DNA from: Gammaproteobacteria bacterium
GTDB lineage: Bacteria > Pseudomonadota > Gammaproteobacteria > Xanthomonadales > SZUA-36
DNA: 49,609 nucleotides
Reading direction: 5' to 3'
Assembly: GCA_030428105.1 (NCBI GenBank)
Contig: JAUIBE010000019.1
Coordinates: forward strand, 1 to 49,609
Every line of letters starts with the position of its first letter. Within the stretch, counting starts at the first letter, position 1. Below, piece after piece: positions 10,042-18,392 of this stretch. The notes under the pieces are model-generated. The model was given only the letters and a program-made list of their open reading frames with translations, did no database searches and had not been told where the DNA came from. The translations under genes were made by a program, and so were the position numbers.

Positions 10042-10467
10042 ATGAATAACCCGTATGTCTTGAGCTTGAGGGTCTACGTGGAAGATACCGACATGGGCGG
10101 TGTCGTCTACCACGCCCGTTACCTGCACTTCTTCGAGCGCGCGCGCACGGAGTGGTTGCGGGCGCGTGGTGTCGGCCAGAAGCGTTTGAAAGAGGAAGCG
10201 GGGCTGATTTTCGTGGTCACCGACATGAACGTGCAGTTCCGCCGCCCGGCGCGGATGGATGACGAATTGCTGGTCACCGCGGAAGTGTCATCCATAGGGC
10301 GGGCGCGGTTCCGCTTTGCCCAGGAGATACGCCGCGAAGCGGACGATACCCTCATCGCCACCGCGGATGTGGGCGCCACCATGCTGGACGGCAAGACTTA
10401 CAAGCCCGCGCGGATGCCCGCGTGGATCAAAACGGAGTTGATGGATAACAACAATGGAATCGACTGA
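10042..10467 (+). CDS. ybgC: Tol-Pal associated acyl-CoA thioesterase YbgC
   Basis: 141 residues from the ATG at 10042, preceded by AAAAAAGGAACC; an upstream extension of the frame to 9928 runs into the repeat and lacks conservation. Hotdog-fold 4-hydroxybenzoyl-CoA thioesterase family with the catalytic Asp in VYVEDTDMGGVVYHARYL. Hydrolyses acyl-CoAs at the inner membrane in the Tol-Pal context. Overlaps tolQ by 14 nt. Confidence 0.96.
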   Translation: MNNPYVLSLRVYVEDTDMGGVVYHARYLHFFERARTEWLRARGVGQKRLKEEAGLIFVVTDMNVQFRRPARMDDELLVTAEVSSIGRARFRFAQEIRREADDTLIATADVGATMLDGKTYKPARMPAWIKTELMDNNNGID

Positions 10468-11143
10468 CCTTCAAGTTTGGCAACTCATTCTCCAGGCCAG
10501 TTGGCTGGTGCAGGCCGTCATGGCCCTGCTGCTGCTGGCCTCGGTGGCCTCGTGGATGATCATTTTCCGCAAGCGCCAGGCGCTTAAAGCCGCCATCAAG
10601 GAAGCCGACGCTTTCGAAGAAAAATTCTGGTCGGGCACCGACCTTTCGCGCCTGCACGAGAGCATTTCCAGCAGCCACCGTAAGCCAAGCGGCATGGAGC
10701 GCATTTTCGACACCGGCATTCGCGAGTTTTCCCGCATGCGCGAGCAGAAACGCATGTCGGCCGCCGCGATGGTGGAAGGCGCGCAGCGCGCCATGCGCAT
10801 CACGCTGACCCGCGAAACCGAAGACCTGGAGCACCACCTCAATTTTCTCGCCACCGTCGGCTCCACCAGTCCGTACATCGGCCTGTTTGGCACGGTGTGG
10901 GGCATCATGACCTCGTTCCACCAGTTGGCCAACGTCAACCAGGCCACCATCGCGATGGTCGCGCCGGGCATTTCCGAGGCGCTGATCGCCACGGCCATGG
11001 GCCTGTTCGCCGCGATTCCGGCGGTGATTGCCTACAACCGCTTCAGCAACCAGGTGGACCGCCTGGAAGTGCGTTACGACAACTTCAAGGAAGAGTTTTC
11101 CAGCATCCTCGGGCGCGAGGCGCACCGGGTTGCGCAGGAATAA
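10454..11143 (+). CDS. tolQ: Tol-Pal system proton channel subunit TolQ
   Basis: 229 residues with three membrane helices: one near residues 13-35 and two around 135-200 flanking the conserved TVGSTSPYIGLFGTVWGIM and GISEALIATAMGLFAAIPAV segments that line the proton pathway. MotA/ExbB family; forms the TolQ5-TolR2 motor energising TolA. Second gene of the ybgC-tolQRAB-pal-cpoB operon. Confidence 0.97.
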   Translation: MESTDLQVWQLILQASWLVQAVMALLLLASVASWMIIFRKRQALKAAIKEADAFEEKFWSGTDLSRLHESISSSHRKPSGMERIFDTGIREFSRMREQKRMSAAAMVEGAQRAMRITLTRETEDLEHHLNFLATVGSTSPYIGLFGTVWGIMTSFHQLANVNQATIAMVAPGISEALIATAMGLFAAIPAVIAYNRFSNQVDRLEVRYDNFKEEFSSILGREAHRVAQE

Positions 11144-11152
11144 CAGCCGGCC

Positions 11153-11623
11153 ATGGAAACCATTCGAAAAAGGCGGCGCCCGGTAGCGGAAATCAATGTC
11201 GTTCCGTATATCGACGTGATGCTGGTGCTGCTGGTGATTTTCATGATCACCGCCCCGCTGCTGAACCTCGGCGTCGAGGTGGAGCTGCCCAAGGCCGATG
11301 CCGAGCCGATGGAAACCGAACAAAACCAGGAGCCCCTGGTGATCACCGTGCTTCAGAACGGCGATTTGTACCTCAACGCCGGTGGCGATCTTGATGGCAC
11401 CACCAGCGGCCTGATCGACCCCGACACGCTGGTTGAAACCGTGGCCGCCATCGTCCGCCGCAATCCCGAGATCCAGGTGCTGGTAGGCGGCGACGAACGC
11501 GTGGCCTACGGCGATGTCTATGCGGTAATGGTCTTGTTGCAAAAGGCCAAGGTGCACAAGGTTGGACTCATGAGCGACCCCCTCGACAGCGGACAGGCGG
11601 AGGGGCAGGAAGCAGACGGGTGA
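11153..11623 (+). CDS. tolR: Tol-Pal system protein TolR
   Basis: 156 residues. One N-terminal helix with the proton-carrying Asp in VVPYIDVMLVLLVIFMIT, then a periplasmic ExbD-like domain (…IQVLVGGDERVAYGDVYAVM). Partner of TolQ. The final bases overlap the GTG of tolA by 4 nt (GTGA), indicating coupled translation. Confidence 0.96.
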   Translation: METIRKRRRPVAEINVVPYIDVMLVLLVIFMITAPLLNLGVEVELPKADAEPMETEQNQEPLVITVLQNGDLYLNAGGDLDGTTSGLIDPDTLVETVAAIVRRNPEIQVLVGGDERVAYGDVYAVMVLLQKAKVHKVGLMSDPLDSGQAEGQEADG

Positions 11624-12540
11624 CACTCGACTTTCGAGAATTCGGCCAGCAGGCCCAGGCATTGGGCCTGGCCGTTGCGGTTCATGTTCTCGCTGCACTG
11701 TTCATGGTGCTGGGCACCATGAACTGGGTGCCGTTCAAGCGCCAGGAGCCGGTTGGCCTGTTGATCGAGGCGGTGATGGTGGATACCAGCCTGATCCAGG
11801 ATCAACGCGCGGAAGCCCAGGCAGCCGCCGAGCGCGAAGAGATGCGAGAGCAGCGCGCGCGGGAACTGGAACAGCAGCGCGAACGCGAGCAGCAGCGACA
11901 GCAAGAGTTGGAAGACCAGCGTCGCGAGCAACAGCGGGTTGAACAGCAGCGGGCCGAGGAGCAACGCCAGCAGGAACTCGAGGCGCAGCGCAAACGCGAG
12001 GCCGAACAGCGCCTGGAGCAGCTTCGCCAGGAGCGGGAACGCAAGCTGGAAGAAGAGCGCATCAAGCAACAACGCGAGTTGGAACAGTTGCGTGCTGAGC
12101 GCGAGGCCGCCGAACGCGACCGCCGCGAGGCCGAGGAAAGGCTGAAGCAGATTGAGGCCCAGCGCCAGCGCGAGGCCGAACAACAACGCCTCGCGGCAGA
12201 ACAGGAAGCCCAGCGTGTCGCGGCCGAGCAGCAAGCCTTCCAGGCCGGCCGCCTGGCCACCGAGCGCGACAAGTACATGCTTGCCATCCAGCAGGTGGTT
12301 ACCCAGAATTGGCTACGTCCACCCACTGCCGAGGAAGGCCTGGTGTGCGTGGTCAACGTGGTGCAAATTCCGGGCGGCGAGGTCATTTCGGCCAATATCG
12401 GCAGCCCGTGCAATGCCGACCCGGTGACGCGGCGTTCAATCATTGCCGCGGTAGAACGCGCAGGAACGCTGCCTTACCGGGGCTTTGAGCAGGTCTTTGA
12501 GCGCAACATTCAATTCAACTTTATTTATGACGGTAACTAG
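11620..12540 (+). CDS. tolA: Cell envelope integrity protein TolA
   Basis: 306 residues from a GTG start. Inner-membrane helix about residues 12-32, then a very long Glu/Gln/Arg-rich coiled coil (about 45-205) spanning the periplasm, then the globular C-terminal TolA domain ([17 protein letters not shown] … [14 protein letters not shown] … [17 protein letters not shown]) with two cysteines (CVVNVV, GSPCNAD) consistent with the family disulfide. Transmits motor force to Pal/TolB. Confidence 0.95.
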   Translation: MTLDFREFGQQAQALGLAVAVHVLAALFMVLGTMNWVPFKRQEPVGLLIEAVMVDTSLIQDQRAEAQAAAEREEMREQRARELEQQREREQQRQQELEDQRREQQRVEQQRAEEQRQQELEAQRKREAEQRLEQLRQERERKLEEERIKQQRELEQLRAEREAAERDRREAEERLKQIEAQRQREAEQQRLAAEQEAQRVAAEQQAFQAGRLATERDKYMLAIQQVVTQNWLRPPTAEEGLVCVVNVVQIPGGEVISANIGSPCNADPVTRRSIIAAVERAGTLPYRGFEQVFERNIQFNFIYDGN

Positions 12541-12544
12541 AGCA

Positions 12545-13852
12545 ATGACAAAACCCACCCGTTTACTCGCCGCCCTGGTGTTTGTACTGGGCTTTTTTGC
12601 CCAGGCGGCACAGGCGCAACTGGAAATCGAGATTGTCAGCGGCAATCCCAGCGCATTTCCCATTGCCATCGTTCCGTTTGCCTGGGAAGACCCCGACCCG
12701 GAGCCGATTGACACGGTTTCGCAAATTGTCAGCAACGACCTGTACCGCTCCGGCCTGTTCAAGCCGATGGCCGAGGCCGACATGGTCGATCGCCCGCGCG
12801 ACGCCGAGGGCATCCGCTTCGGTACCTGGCGCCTGCTGAAGGTGGACTACATCGTCATTGGCAGCGTGCGGCCATCACCCAATGGCATGGGCCATGACAT
12901 CAACTACCAGTTGTTTGATGTGCACAGCCAGGAGCGACTGTTGTCGCAAATCACCACGGTGGGTGAGGGCGACCTGCGCTTCGGCGCACACCGCGTGGCC
13001 GATGCCATTTACGAGGCGCTGACCGGCGTACCCGGTGCATTCTCAACCCGCATTGCCTACATCACTTCCACCGGTGAAGGCGATGATTCGCTGTACGAAC
13101 TGGTGGTGGCCGATGCCGATGGTTTCGGCCCGCAGTCCATCGTCGGCTCTCCCGAGCCGCTGCTATCACCGTCATGGTCGCCGGATGGCCGCAAGCTGGC
13201 CTACGTGTCGTTTGAGAAGGGCAACTCGGAAATCTACATCCAGGATGTCGCCACCGGGGCGCGGGAAATCATCTCCAGCGGCCAGGGCATCAACGGCGCA
13301 CCATCGTTCTCGCCAGATGGCACCCAGCTGGCGATGACCCTGTCGCGCACCGGCAACCCGGAGGTTTTTGTCACCGACCTGGCAACCGGCAAGCAGTCGC
13401 AGCTTACCAACCACTGGGCCATCGATACCGAACCCGCCTGGTCACCCGACGGACGGACCATTTATTTCACCTCGGATCGTGGCGGAAAACCGCAGATTTA
13501 CGGGATTTCTGCCCGCGGCGGCACCCCCCAGCGCGTGACCCTCCAGGGCGACTACAATGCCCGCGCCAGCGTTGCGCCGGACGGACGTAAAATAGCTGTA
13601 GCGCAAGGGCGCGGAAACGAGTATCGTATCGCAGTTTGGGATTTGGATACGGAAAGATTCACAGTCCTCACGCCAGGAACCCTGGATGAGTCCCCCAGTT
13701 TCGCACCCAATGGCAGCATGGTTTTATACGCCACGCGGCAGGGTGGGCGAGGGGTGCTCTCGGCTGTTTCAGCCGATGGGAATGTCCGGCAGAGGCTGGT
13801 GTTGAGTGATGGGGACGTCAGGGAGCCCGCATGGTCTCCCGTTATAAGGTAA
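12545..13852 (+). CDS. tolB: Periplasmic Tol-Pal translocation protein TolB
   Basis: 435 residues from the ATG at 12545, which opens a signal peptide ending AQAAQAQ; earlier in-frame starts lie inside tolA. N-terminal alpha/beta domain (IAIVPFAWE … [14 protein letters not shown]) followed by a six-bladed beta propeller with repeated [16 protein letters not shown]-type blades. Binds Pal and peptidoglycan-associated partners. Confidence 0.97.
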   Translation: MTKPTRLLAALVFVLGFFAQAAQAQLEIEIVSGNPSAFPIAIVPFAWEDPDPEPIDTVSQIVSNDLYRSGLFKPMAEADMVDRPRDAEGIRFGTWRLLKVDYIVIGSVRPSPNGMGHDINYQLFDVHSQERLLSQITTVGEGDLRFGAHRVADAIYEALTGVPGAFSTRIAYITSTGEGDDSLYELVVADADGFGPQSIVGSPEPLLSPSWSPDGRKLAYVSFEKGNSEIYIQDVATGAREIISSGQGINGAPSFSPDGTQLAMTLSRTGNPEVFVTDLATGKQSQLTNHWAIDTEPAWSPDGRTIYFTSDRGGKPQIYGISARGGTPQRVTLQGDYNARASVAPDGRKIAVAQGRGNEYRIAVWDLDTERFTVLTPGTLDESPSFAPNGSMVLYATRQGGRGVLSAVSADGNVRQRLVLSDGDVREPAWSPVIR

Positions 13853-13867
13853 TATTTGCTTTGGGCA

Positions 13868-13894
13868 TCCGGGCACTTTCAAAGAACGCCCGGA
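13868..13894 (+). terminator. Intra-operon stem-loop between tolB and pal
   Basis: TCCGGGC (13868-13874) and GCCCGGA (13888-13894) form a perfect 7-bp stem with a 13-nt loop, 16 nt after the tolB stop and just before the pal ribosome site (TTTAGGAGGATGAA). There is no U-tract, so attenuation, mRNA processing or protection of the abundant pal message is more likely than full termination. Confidence 0.4.
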
Positions 13895-13917
13895 AATAAG
13901 AACTTTAGGAGGATGAA

Positions 13918-14448
13918 ATGAAGATCGCTCTGCGCTTTGCGCTTGCATTGATCATTGCTGTTGCGCTGGCCGCGTGTAAGTCCAAGCCGGTAGAAGAACC
14001 GGCCCCCGTGGAAGACACCGCGCCACCAGCCACAGAGACTGCTGACACCCGTGGTGCGCCGGACCCGAGGGACTACACCGACGCACGCAACTTTGATAAC
14101 CCGGAAAGCCTGCTTTCCAAGCGCGTCATTTACTTTGACTTTGACAAGTCAACGGTGCGCCCTGAGTTTCGCGATGTCATCGCCGCACACGCTGCCTACA
14201 TGGCATCCAGCGCCAGTGCGCGGGTGACCCTGGAAGGGCATGCTGACGAGCGTGGTACCCGCGAGTACAACCTTGGCCTGGGCGAGCGCCGCGGCAATGC
14301 CGTGTCTGGCCTGCTCTCAGCACAAGGTGCCCGCGGCAACCAGACCAACGTGGTCAGCTACGGTGAAGAGCGCCCGGTTTGCCGGGTCAGCGATGAAGAT
14401 TGCTGGGCGGGTAACCGTCGCGTGGAGATCGTCTACACCGCTCGCTAA
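13918..14448 (+). CDS. pal: Peptidoglycan-associated lipoprotein Pal
   Basis: 176 residues. Lipoprotein signal (IIAVALAACKSKP, Cys about residue 20), a Pro/Glu linker and an OmpA-like peptidoglycan-binding domain with VIYFDFDKSTVRPEF, VTLEGHADERGTREYNLGLG and NRRVEIVY. Two cysteines in RPVCRVSDEDCWAGNRR are typical of this lineage of Pal. Strong AGGAGG ribosome site. Confidence 0.97.
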   Translation: MKIALRFALALIIAVALAACKSKPVEEPAPVEDTAPPATETADTRGAPDPRDYTDARNFDNPESLLSKRVIYFDFDKSTVRPEFRDVIAAHAAYMASSASARVTLEGHADERGTREYNLGLGERRGNAVSGLLSAQGARGNQTNVVSYGEERPVCRVSDEDCWAGNRRVEIVYTAR

Positions 14449-15308
14449 TGATGCGTTGTAAGCAAGACAGTCATACCCGGATGGCCAGCCAGGTGCTGGC
14501 CATCCTTATTTTGGCGCTGCCCTTTTCATCCTTTGCGCAGGACGCCGGCTCGTCGGTCACCGCCGACCTCGTCATCCAGATGCAGCAATTGCAGGACGAG
14601 GTGCGTGAACTGCGCGGCCAGCTCGAGGACGCCCAGCGTGAATTGCAGAGTCTGCGGGATCGCCAGCGTGACCAGTACCTGGATCTCGACCAGCGCATCA
14701 CCGATCTCCGTGGTGGAAGAGCGTCTGATGCGGCTCCTTCGACTGGAGCAGTGCCCGAGGTGGACCAGCCCGCGATTGCACAGGATGCGCCGCCGGTAAG
14801 CCCGGCTACCGCCCCTGCAGTGGATGTGCCCGAAGTGCGTGACGCCATGGACGAAAGCGCCCAGCTTTCCAGCATTGGCGACCCACAGGTGCAAAGCCAG
14901 TCAACGCCCAACACCGCGGCCGACGAAAAAGCCGCCTACGACACCGCGTTCCAGGCCTTGAAAGAATTGCGCTACGCCGATGCGGCGCAGTTGTTCCAGG
15001 AATTTCTCGATCGCTACCCGGCTAGCGAGTACGCTGACAACGCGCAGTACTGGTTGGGTGAATCGTATTACGTGACGCGCAACTACGATATTGCGCTCGG
15101 CGCGTTCGAAGACCTGCTTGGCAACTATCCGGACAGCTCGAAAGTGCCCGATGCACTGTTGAAGATCGGCTACACCCACTACGAACTGAAGAACTGGGAC
15201 CAGGCGCGCGCCGCACTGACCCGGGTGGAGCAGGATTACCCCAACACCACCTTGGCCCGGCTGGCAGCCAACCGGCTGAACAGTATGCGCATGGAAGGAC
15301 ATTATTGA
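14448..15308 (+). CDS. cpoB: Cell division coordinator CpoB (YbgF)
   Basis: 286 residues; the ATG overlaps the last base of the pal stop (TAATG), with an alternative ATG 3 nt on. Signal peptide ending PFSSFAQ, an N-terminal coiled coil (QMQQLQDEVRELRGQLEDA) for trimerisation, a Pro/Ala-rich linker, and a C-terminal TPR domain (AAYDTAFQALKELRYADAA … YWLGESYYVTRNYDIA). Coordinates PBP1B and Tol at division. Last gene of the tol-pal operon; in relatives queE often follows soon after, but here about 10.8 kb intervenes. Confidence 0.95.
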   Translation: MMRCKQDSHTRMASQVLAILILALPFSSFAQDAGSSVTADLVIQMQQLQDEVRELRGQLEDAQRELQSLRDRQRDQYLDLDQRITDLRGGRASDAAPSTGAVPEVDQPAIAQDAPPVSPATAPAVDVPEVRDAMDESAQLSSIGDPQVQSQSTPNTAADEKAAYDTAFQALKELRYADAAQLFQEFLDRYPASEYADNAQYWLGESYYVTRNYDIALGAFEDLLGNYPDSSKVPDALLKIGYTHYELKNWDQARAALTRVEQDYPNTTLARLAANRLNSMRMEGHY

Positions 15309-15319
15309 GGAATCGTCAT

Positions 15320-15347
15320 CCCGGAAACGCGAGTAGCGTTATCCGGG
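15320..15347. terminator. Strong hairpin between convergent cpoB and mgtC-like genes
   Basis: CCCGGAAACGC (15320-15330) pairs with GCGTTATCCGGG (15336-15347): 11 bp with a single bulged A and a GAGTA loop. It lies in the 54-nt space between convergent stops, so it probably acts as a bidirectional terminator. The GTCATCCCGG...CCGGGACC form resembles dispersed REP-like hairpins of proteobacteria. Confidence 0.65.
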
Positions 15348-15362
15348 ACCGACTCGTAAGAC

Positions 15363-15860
15363 TCAGTCTTTCCTGCTAATACTGTCATCCTCCTTCGCCG
15401 CCTTCTCCAGCTTCTCCTCCTCGGTGTTCTCCCCCACCATCGCCTTGAAGGTGGGCACAAACTGAAGCGTGATGAAGGTCATTAGCGAAAGCACGATGGC
15501 AATCTCAAAGCGCTGCCAGGCAACCGCCAGGCCGACTGCGCCAGTACCCCACAGGCTGGCTGCGGTTGCCGTGCCGGTCACCACGCGACCCATCTTGAGA
15601 ATCGCGCCGCCGCCAATAAAGCCCATGCCGGTAATGATGCCCTCGGCCACGCGCGCCTGGGCGCCCGCATCGGGCAAGGTGTCTAATCCCACCAGCATGA
15701 AACCGCAGGTCGCCACAGCGACCAGGGGGAAGGTTCGCAACCCCGCGGAACGTTCGTAGCGCTCACGGTTCCAGCCAATCGGGATGGCCAGCAGGTAAGC
15801 CACCCCGAGCAGGATGAGGTGCGAGAAGACGGTGGGCCAGTGAATATTCAGTAGTTCCAT
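15363..15860 (-). CDS. MgtC/SapB family membrane protein
   Basis: 165 residues with about four to five membrane helices. The family signature is visible: IPIGWNRERYERSAGLRTFPLVAVATCG-type segment and EGIITGMGFIGGGAILK. MgtC proteins modulate magnesium homeostasis and F-ATPase, but many environmental members have unknown roles; this one lacks the long C-terminal ACT-like domain of Salmonella MgtC. C-terminus is charged (NTEEEKLEKAAKEDD). Confidence 0.88.
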   Translation of the reverse strand: MELLNIHWPTVFSHLILLGVAYLLAIPIGWNRERYERSAGLRTFPLVAVATCGFMLVGLDTLPDAGAQARVAEGIITGMGFIGGGAILKMGRVVTGTATAASLWGTGAVGLAVAWQRFEIAIVLSLMTFITLQFVPTFKAMVGENTEEEKLEKAAKEDDSISRKD

Positions 15861-15926
15861 GACGCACCGTCCTCCGCACGCTCATCCGGTTGCCGGGTTG
15901 GTCTGTAGGGATAAACCGCCACTCAA

Positions 15927-16115
15927 TTAGCAGTCGGTGTCTTCGGCGCCAGCTGCTTCCTTGGCATCTTCGCAGGCGTCTTCCACTGCATTGCCAGCGT
16001 CTTCTACGGCTTCGTCAATACTTTCGCCGGCACGTTCAGCGGGGCCCTGTTGCTCACAGGCCACGGCCAGGAAAGCAACCAGGATCAGGCTCAGCAGGGT
16101 CATCGTCTTTTTCAT
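15927..16115 (-). CDS. Small acidic lipoprotein
   Basis: 62 residues. Lipoprotein signal peptide MKKTMTLLSLILVAFLAVAC with Cys at residue 20, then a short Glu/Asp/Ala-rich amphipathic helix (ESIDEAVEDAGNAVEDACED) and a C-terminal Cys. Good ribosome site (GAGGAGACC). No named family recognised; size and layout resemble entericidin-like or YMGG-type stress lipoproteins. Upstream TGGCACC-N8 lacks the -12 GC, so it is not counted with the sigma-54 set. Confidence 0.7.
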   Translation of the reverse strand: MKKTMTLLSLILVAFLAVACEQQGPAERAGESIDEAVEDAGNAVEDACEDAKEAAGAEDTDC

Positions 16116-16279
16116 TTCGGTCTCCTCGTTTCAGTAACAGTCTCTGTTGAAGGTGCGGTGCCAGCCGCGGTAGTGGCGTCCGGCCCTACCCAGGAGATAA
16201 CGCAAACTCTGTGCCAACGCCCGAAATGGCCTGGCGCAAGGGTATTGGCCGCAGCAAGCGCCCGACCACCGGGCAAAAC

Positions 16280-16295
16280 TTACAAGCGTTTGTAA
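16280..16295. promoter_or_regulatory. Palindrome TTACAA-N4-TTGTAA, candidate activator site
   Basis: Perfect 6-bp inverted repeat with 4-nt spacer, centred about 97 nt upstream of the start expected from the sigma-54-type promoter at 16359-16375, the distance at which NtrC-type activators bind. A related TTACAT-N5-ATGTAA site lies at a similar distance from the promoter at 25944-25960. The 334-nt gap 16116-16449 otherwise contains only the promoter. Confidence 0.4.
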
Positions 16296-16358
16296 ATTGG
16301 CCCTGGTAAATCGCCCCTGGCTGCACTGTGAATCCCTTCCTGCTGCGGTTTCGGGGCG

Positions 16359-16375
16359 TGGCACGATCCGTGCAT
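16359..16375 (+). promoter_or_regulatory. Predicted sigma-54 promoter for DUF1328-sod-DUF883 operon
   Basis: TGGCACGATCCGTGCAT: GG and GC separated by 10 nt, with the full TGGCACG -24 box and TGCAT at -12. Transcription would start near 16386, about 64 nt before the ATG at 16450. Confidence 0.75.
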
Positions 16376-16449
16376 GAATACTCCCGAGCATTCGTTTTTC
16401 GGAATCAGCGCCACTCCCGGTGTTGAACATGCAAGAGGAGGAAACTGAA

Positions 16450-16623
16450 ATGTTGTTTTGGTCGATTACCTTCCTGCTGCTGGCCATCATTGCTGGTGTT
16501 CTTGGATTCGGCGGAATCGCCGGCGCCGCTGCAGGCATTGCCGAAATCCTGTTCTTCGTATTCCTGGTGTTGTTGGTGATCAGCGTGATCGCCGCAGCCG
16601 TTCGCGGACGCCCGCCGTTATAA
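16450..16623 (+). CDS. DUF1328 small membrane protein (copy 2)
   Basis: 57 residues from ATG 16450, preceded by AGAGGAGGAAACTGAA. Two hydrophobic helices with the family turn [18 protein letters not shown] and a short basic tail (VRGRPPL). Paralogue of the 6340-6495 gene and closer to the DUF1328 consensus. First gene of a same-strand run ending at 19465. An in-frame ATG at 16420 would add ten residues but has no ribosome site. Confidence 0.9.
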   Translation: MLFWSITFLLLAIIAGVLGFGGIAGAAAGIAEILFFVFLVLLVISVIAAAVRGRPPL

Positions 16624-16689
16624 AGCCGGGAACGCCGACGCACCCCCCCAGGAACCCAGATTCGAGACATACACGTTAAGGAGTATTGA

Positions 16690-17334
16690 ATGAGCCATAC
16701 CAACGCCTATGAACTGCCCGACCTGGGCTACGACTATCGCGCGCTGGAGCCCGCGTACTCGGCGGAGCTTCTGGAGCTGCATTACAGCAAGCACCACAAA
16801 GCCTATGTTGACGGTGCCAACCAGGCGCTGGCTGACCTGGACGCTGCCCGCGGGGATCGTGACTTCGGCAAGCTCAACCAGCTGCAAAAGAACCTGGCGT
16901 TCAATGTCTCTGGTCATGTCCTGCATTCGATTTTCTGGCGCAACATGTCGCCCGAGGGTTCGCACACGCCCAGCGCCGAGCTGGAAACCGAAATCAGCAA
17001 CGCTTTTGGCGATATCGATTCGCTGCGCGAGCACTTTCTCGCTGCGGGCACCAGCATCCAGGGCTCCGGTTGGGCTGCCCTGGCCTGGGAACCGTTGAGC
17101 GGCTCGCTGGTGGTGGAACAGGTATATGACCACCAGGACAACCTCGCCAACGGCAGCGTTCCCCTGCTCGTCATGGATATGTGGGAGCACGCTTTCTACC
17201 TGCAGTACCGCAACGAGAAGAAGCGCTGGGCCAAGGCTTTCTGGGAGCTGGTCAACTGGGGCGACGTCAGCGAACGCCTGGCCCTGGTGCGTAACGTGGA
17301 AGTGCCCGTGGAAACCCGGCTGCGTGCTGCGTAG
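16690..17334 (+). CDS. Superoxide dismutase, Fe/Mn family
   Basis: 214 residues, no signal peptide. Metal ligands are visible: His in LHYSKHHKAYVDGAN, His in NVSGHVLHSIFW, and Asp/His in LVMDMWEHAFYLQY. The N-terminal YELPDLGYDYRALEP and C-terminal FWELVNWGDVSERL fit the family. The second ligand helix reads GHVLHSIFW, the form seen in archaeal/actinobacterial-type SODs, rather than the AQVWNHTFYW of enterobacterial SodB. Dismutates superoxide in the cytoplasm. 66 nt after DUF1328, with GGAG ribosome site. Confidence 0.94.
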   Translation: MSHTNAYELPDLGYDYRALEPAYSAELLELHYSKHHKAYVDGANQALADLDAARGDRDFGKLNQLQKNLAFNVSGHVLHSIFWRNMSPEGSHTPSAELETEISNAFGDIDSLREHFLAAGTSIQGSGWAALAWEPLSGSLVVEQVYDHQDNLANGSVPLLVMDMWEHAFYLQYRNEKKRWAKAFWELVNWGDVSERLALVRNVEVPVETRLRAA

Positions 17335-17389
17335 TCGACTGGCCACGAACCACTGAAACCGATATTGAACAAACTGAAAGGAGAGATTC

Positions 17390-17683
17390 ATGAGTAGCAA
17401 AAACCAATCATCTGCCGCCGCACCCACCTCGGAACGGGTCACCAGCCTGGCGCACGAGGCCATCGACAGCGCCTCGGAGAAAGCCGCTGACGTGGAAACC
17501 AAACTGCGTGAAGAGGCCGGAAGGCTGGCCGAGAAGTCCAACGAGCGCGCCCGCGAGGCCCGCGAAAAGCTGGATGAAACGGTCAACACCGTCGACAGTT
17601 TCGTGCGCGAGAAGCCCTTTGCCGCCGCCGGCATCGCATTTGCCGCCGGCGTGCTGGGCGCCATGTGGCTGAAGCGCTCGTAA
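17390..17683 (+). CDS. DUF883 (YqjD/ElaB-like) membrane-anchored protein
   Basis: 97 residues. Long charged amphipathic helices (about residues 20-70: SEKAADVETKLREEAGRLAE and EKSNERAREAREKLDETVN) and a single C-terminal helix (KPFAAAGIAFAAGVLGAMWL) ending in basic residues: the tail-anchored plan of YqjD/ElaB, which bind ribosomes at the membrane in stationary-phase E. coli. Followed directly by YqjE-like and YqjK-like genes, as in the E. coli yqjDEK cluster. Ribosome site AAAGGAGAG. Confidence 0.82.
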   Translation: MSSKNQSSAAAPTSERVTSLAHEAIDSASEKAADVETKLREEAGRLAEKSNERAREAREKLDETVNTVDSFVREKPFAAAGIAFAAGVLGAMWLKRS

Positions 17684-17688
17684 CGCGC

Positions 17689-18087
17689 ATGGAAACCCGC
17701 GACTCCAGGGCCATGCCCGCGGCACCGTCTGCTGCGGACGAGGGCGCCCAATTGGCAGATCTTTATGCCAACTGGGCGAAAGCCTTCGGCCTGCGCTGGC
17801 GCGCCAGCCTCAAGCTGGCCATGGCGGAAACCCGGCTCGCGTTGTCCACCTTTATCATGATGATCTTCCTGGTGGTCCTCGCAGCCGGCGCCGTGGTGCT
17901 GGCCTGGGCGCTGTTCGTGCTGGCGCTGGTCCAGGCGCTTTCCCTGGCTGGCTTGCAGCTGTTCGTGGCGGTGCTGGTGATTGCCGTCGCGCACCTGGCT
18001 GCGGCCTGGGGCCTGTGGCGTTTCGCCAATCGCCTGGGGCGCCACATGGAGTTTCGTGCCACCCGCAGCTTGCTGGAGTCGCACTGA
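17689..18087 (+). CDS. Phage-holin-like membrane protein (YqjE type)
   Basis: 132 residues from ATG 17689 (5 nt after the DUF883 stop). A cytoplasmic amphipathic N-terminus, then two strongly hydrophobic helices (FIMMIFLVVLAAGAVVLAWA and LFVAVLVIAVAHLAAAWGLW) and a basic tail. This plan matches the putative Actinobacteria-type phage-holin/YqjE family. Function unknown. Its TGA overlaps the ATG of the next gene. Confidence 0.75.
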   Translation: METRDSRAMPAAPSAADEGAQLADLYANWAKAFGLRWRASLKLAMAETRLALSTFIMMIFLVVLAAGAVVLAWALFVLALVQALSLAGLQLFVAVLVIAVAHLAAAWGLWRFANRLGRHMEFRATRSLLESH

Positions 18088-18392
18088 TGTTGACACCTGA
18101 CTGGCACAGGCAGCGCAGGAACGTGCAACGCTTGCACAAGCTGGCGCGCAACAAGCGCGCGGAGCAGATGAGGCTTTCAGCCATGCTGAAGCTTCGCTCC
18201 ATGGCGCTGTTTGCCCGTATAGAGACCATGGTCATGATCGGCGCCACCGGCGCGGTATGGACCGCCCGCCTGAAAGATGCGCGCAGTCCGCGTAAGCCGC
18301 TGCGGGAACTGGTCAAGGCGGGCCTGACCGTGAACCGCTGGAAGTGGACCGCGCGTCGAACCCGGACGCGTCTGCGGAGATTCAGCTCATGA
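18087..18392 (+). CDS. Basic hypothetical protein, YqjK position
   Basis: 101 residues, very Arg/Lys-rich, with one weakly hydrophobic stretch (MALFARIETMVMIGATGAVW). Starts at the ATG overlapping the yqjE-like stop (TGATG) and overlaps the AI-2E-family gene by 4 nt. By position it corresponds to YqjK of the yqjDEK cluster, but sequence similarity is not obvious to me. Confidence 0.6.
   Translation: MLTPDWHRQRRNVQRLHKLARNKRAEQMRLSAMLKLRSMALFARIETMVMIGATGAVWTARLKDARSPRKPLRELVKAGLTVNRWKWTARRTRTRLRRFSS

Noticed and set aside
16116-16180. TGGCACC-N-TTCAA upstream of the small lipoprotein as a sixth sigma-54 promoter
   Set aside because: The -24 half is good but the position of the essential -12 GC holds TC, so it fails the GG-N10-GC test.
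16618-18096. Minus-strand open frame of about 490 codons opposite the sod operon
   Set aside because: The plus strand encodes recognisable SOD, DUF883 and YqjE-like proteins with ribosome sites; the antisense product has no domain.
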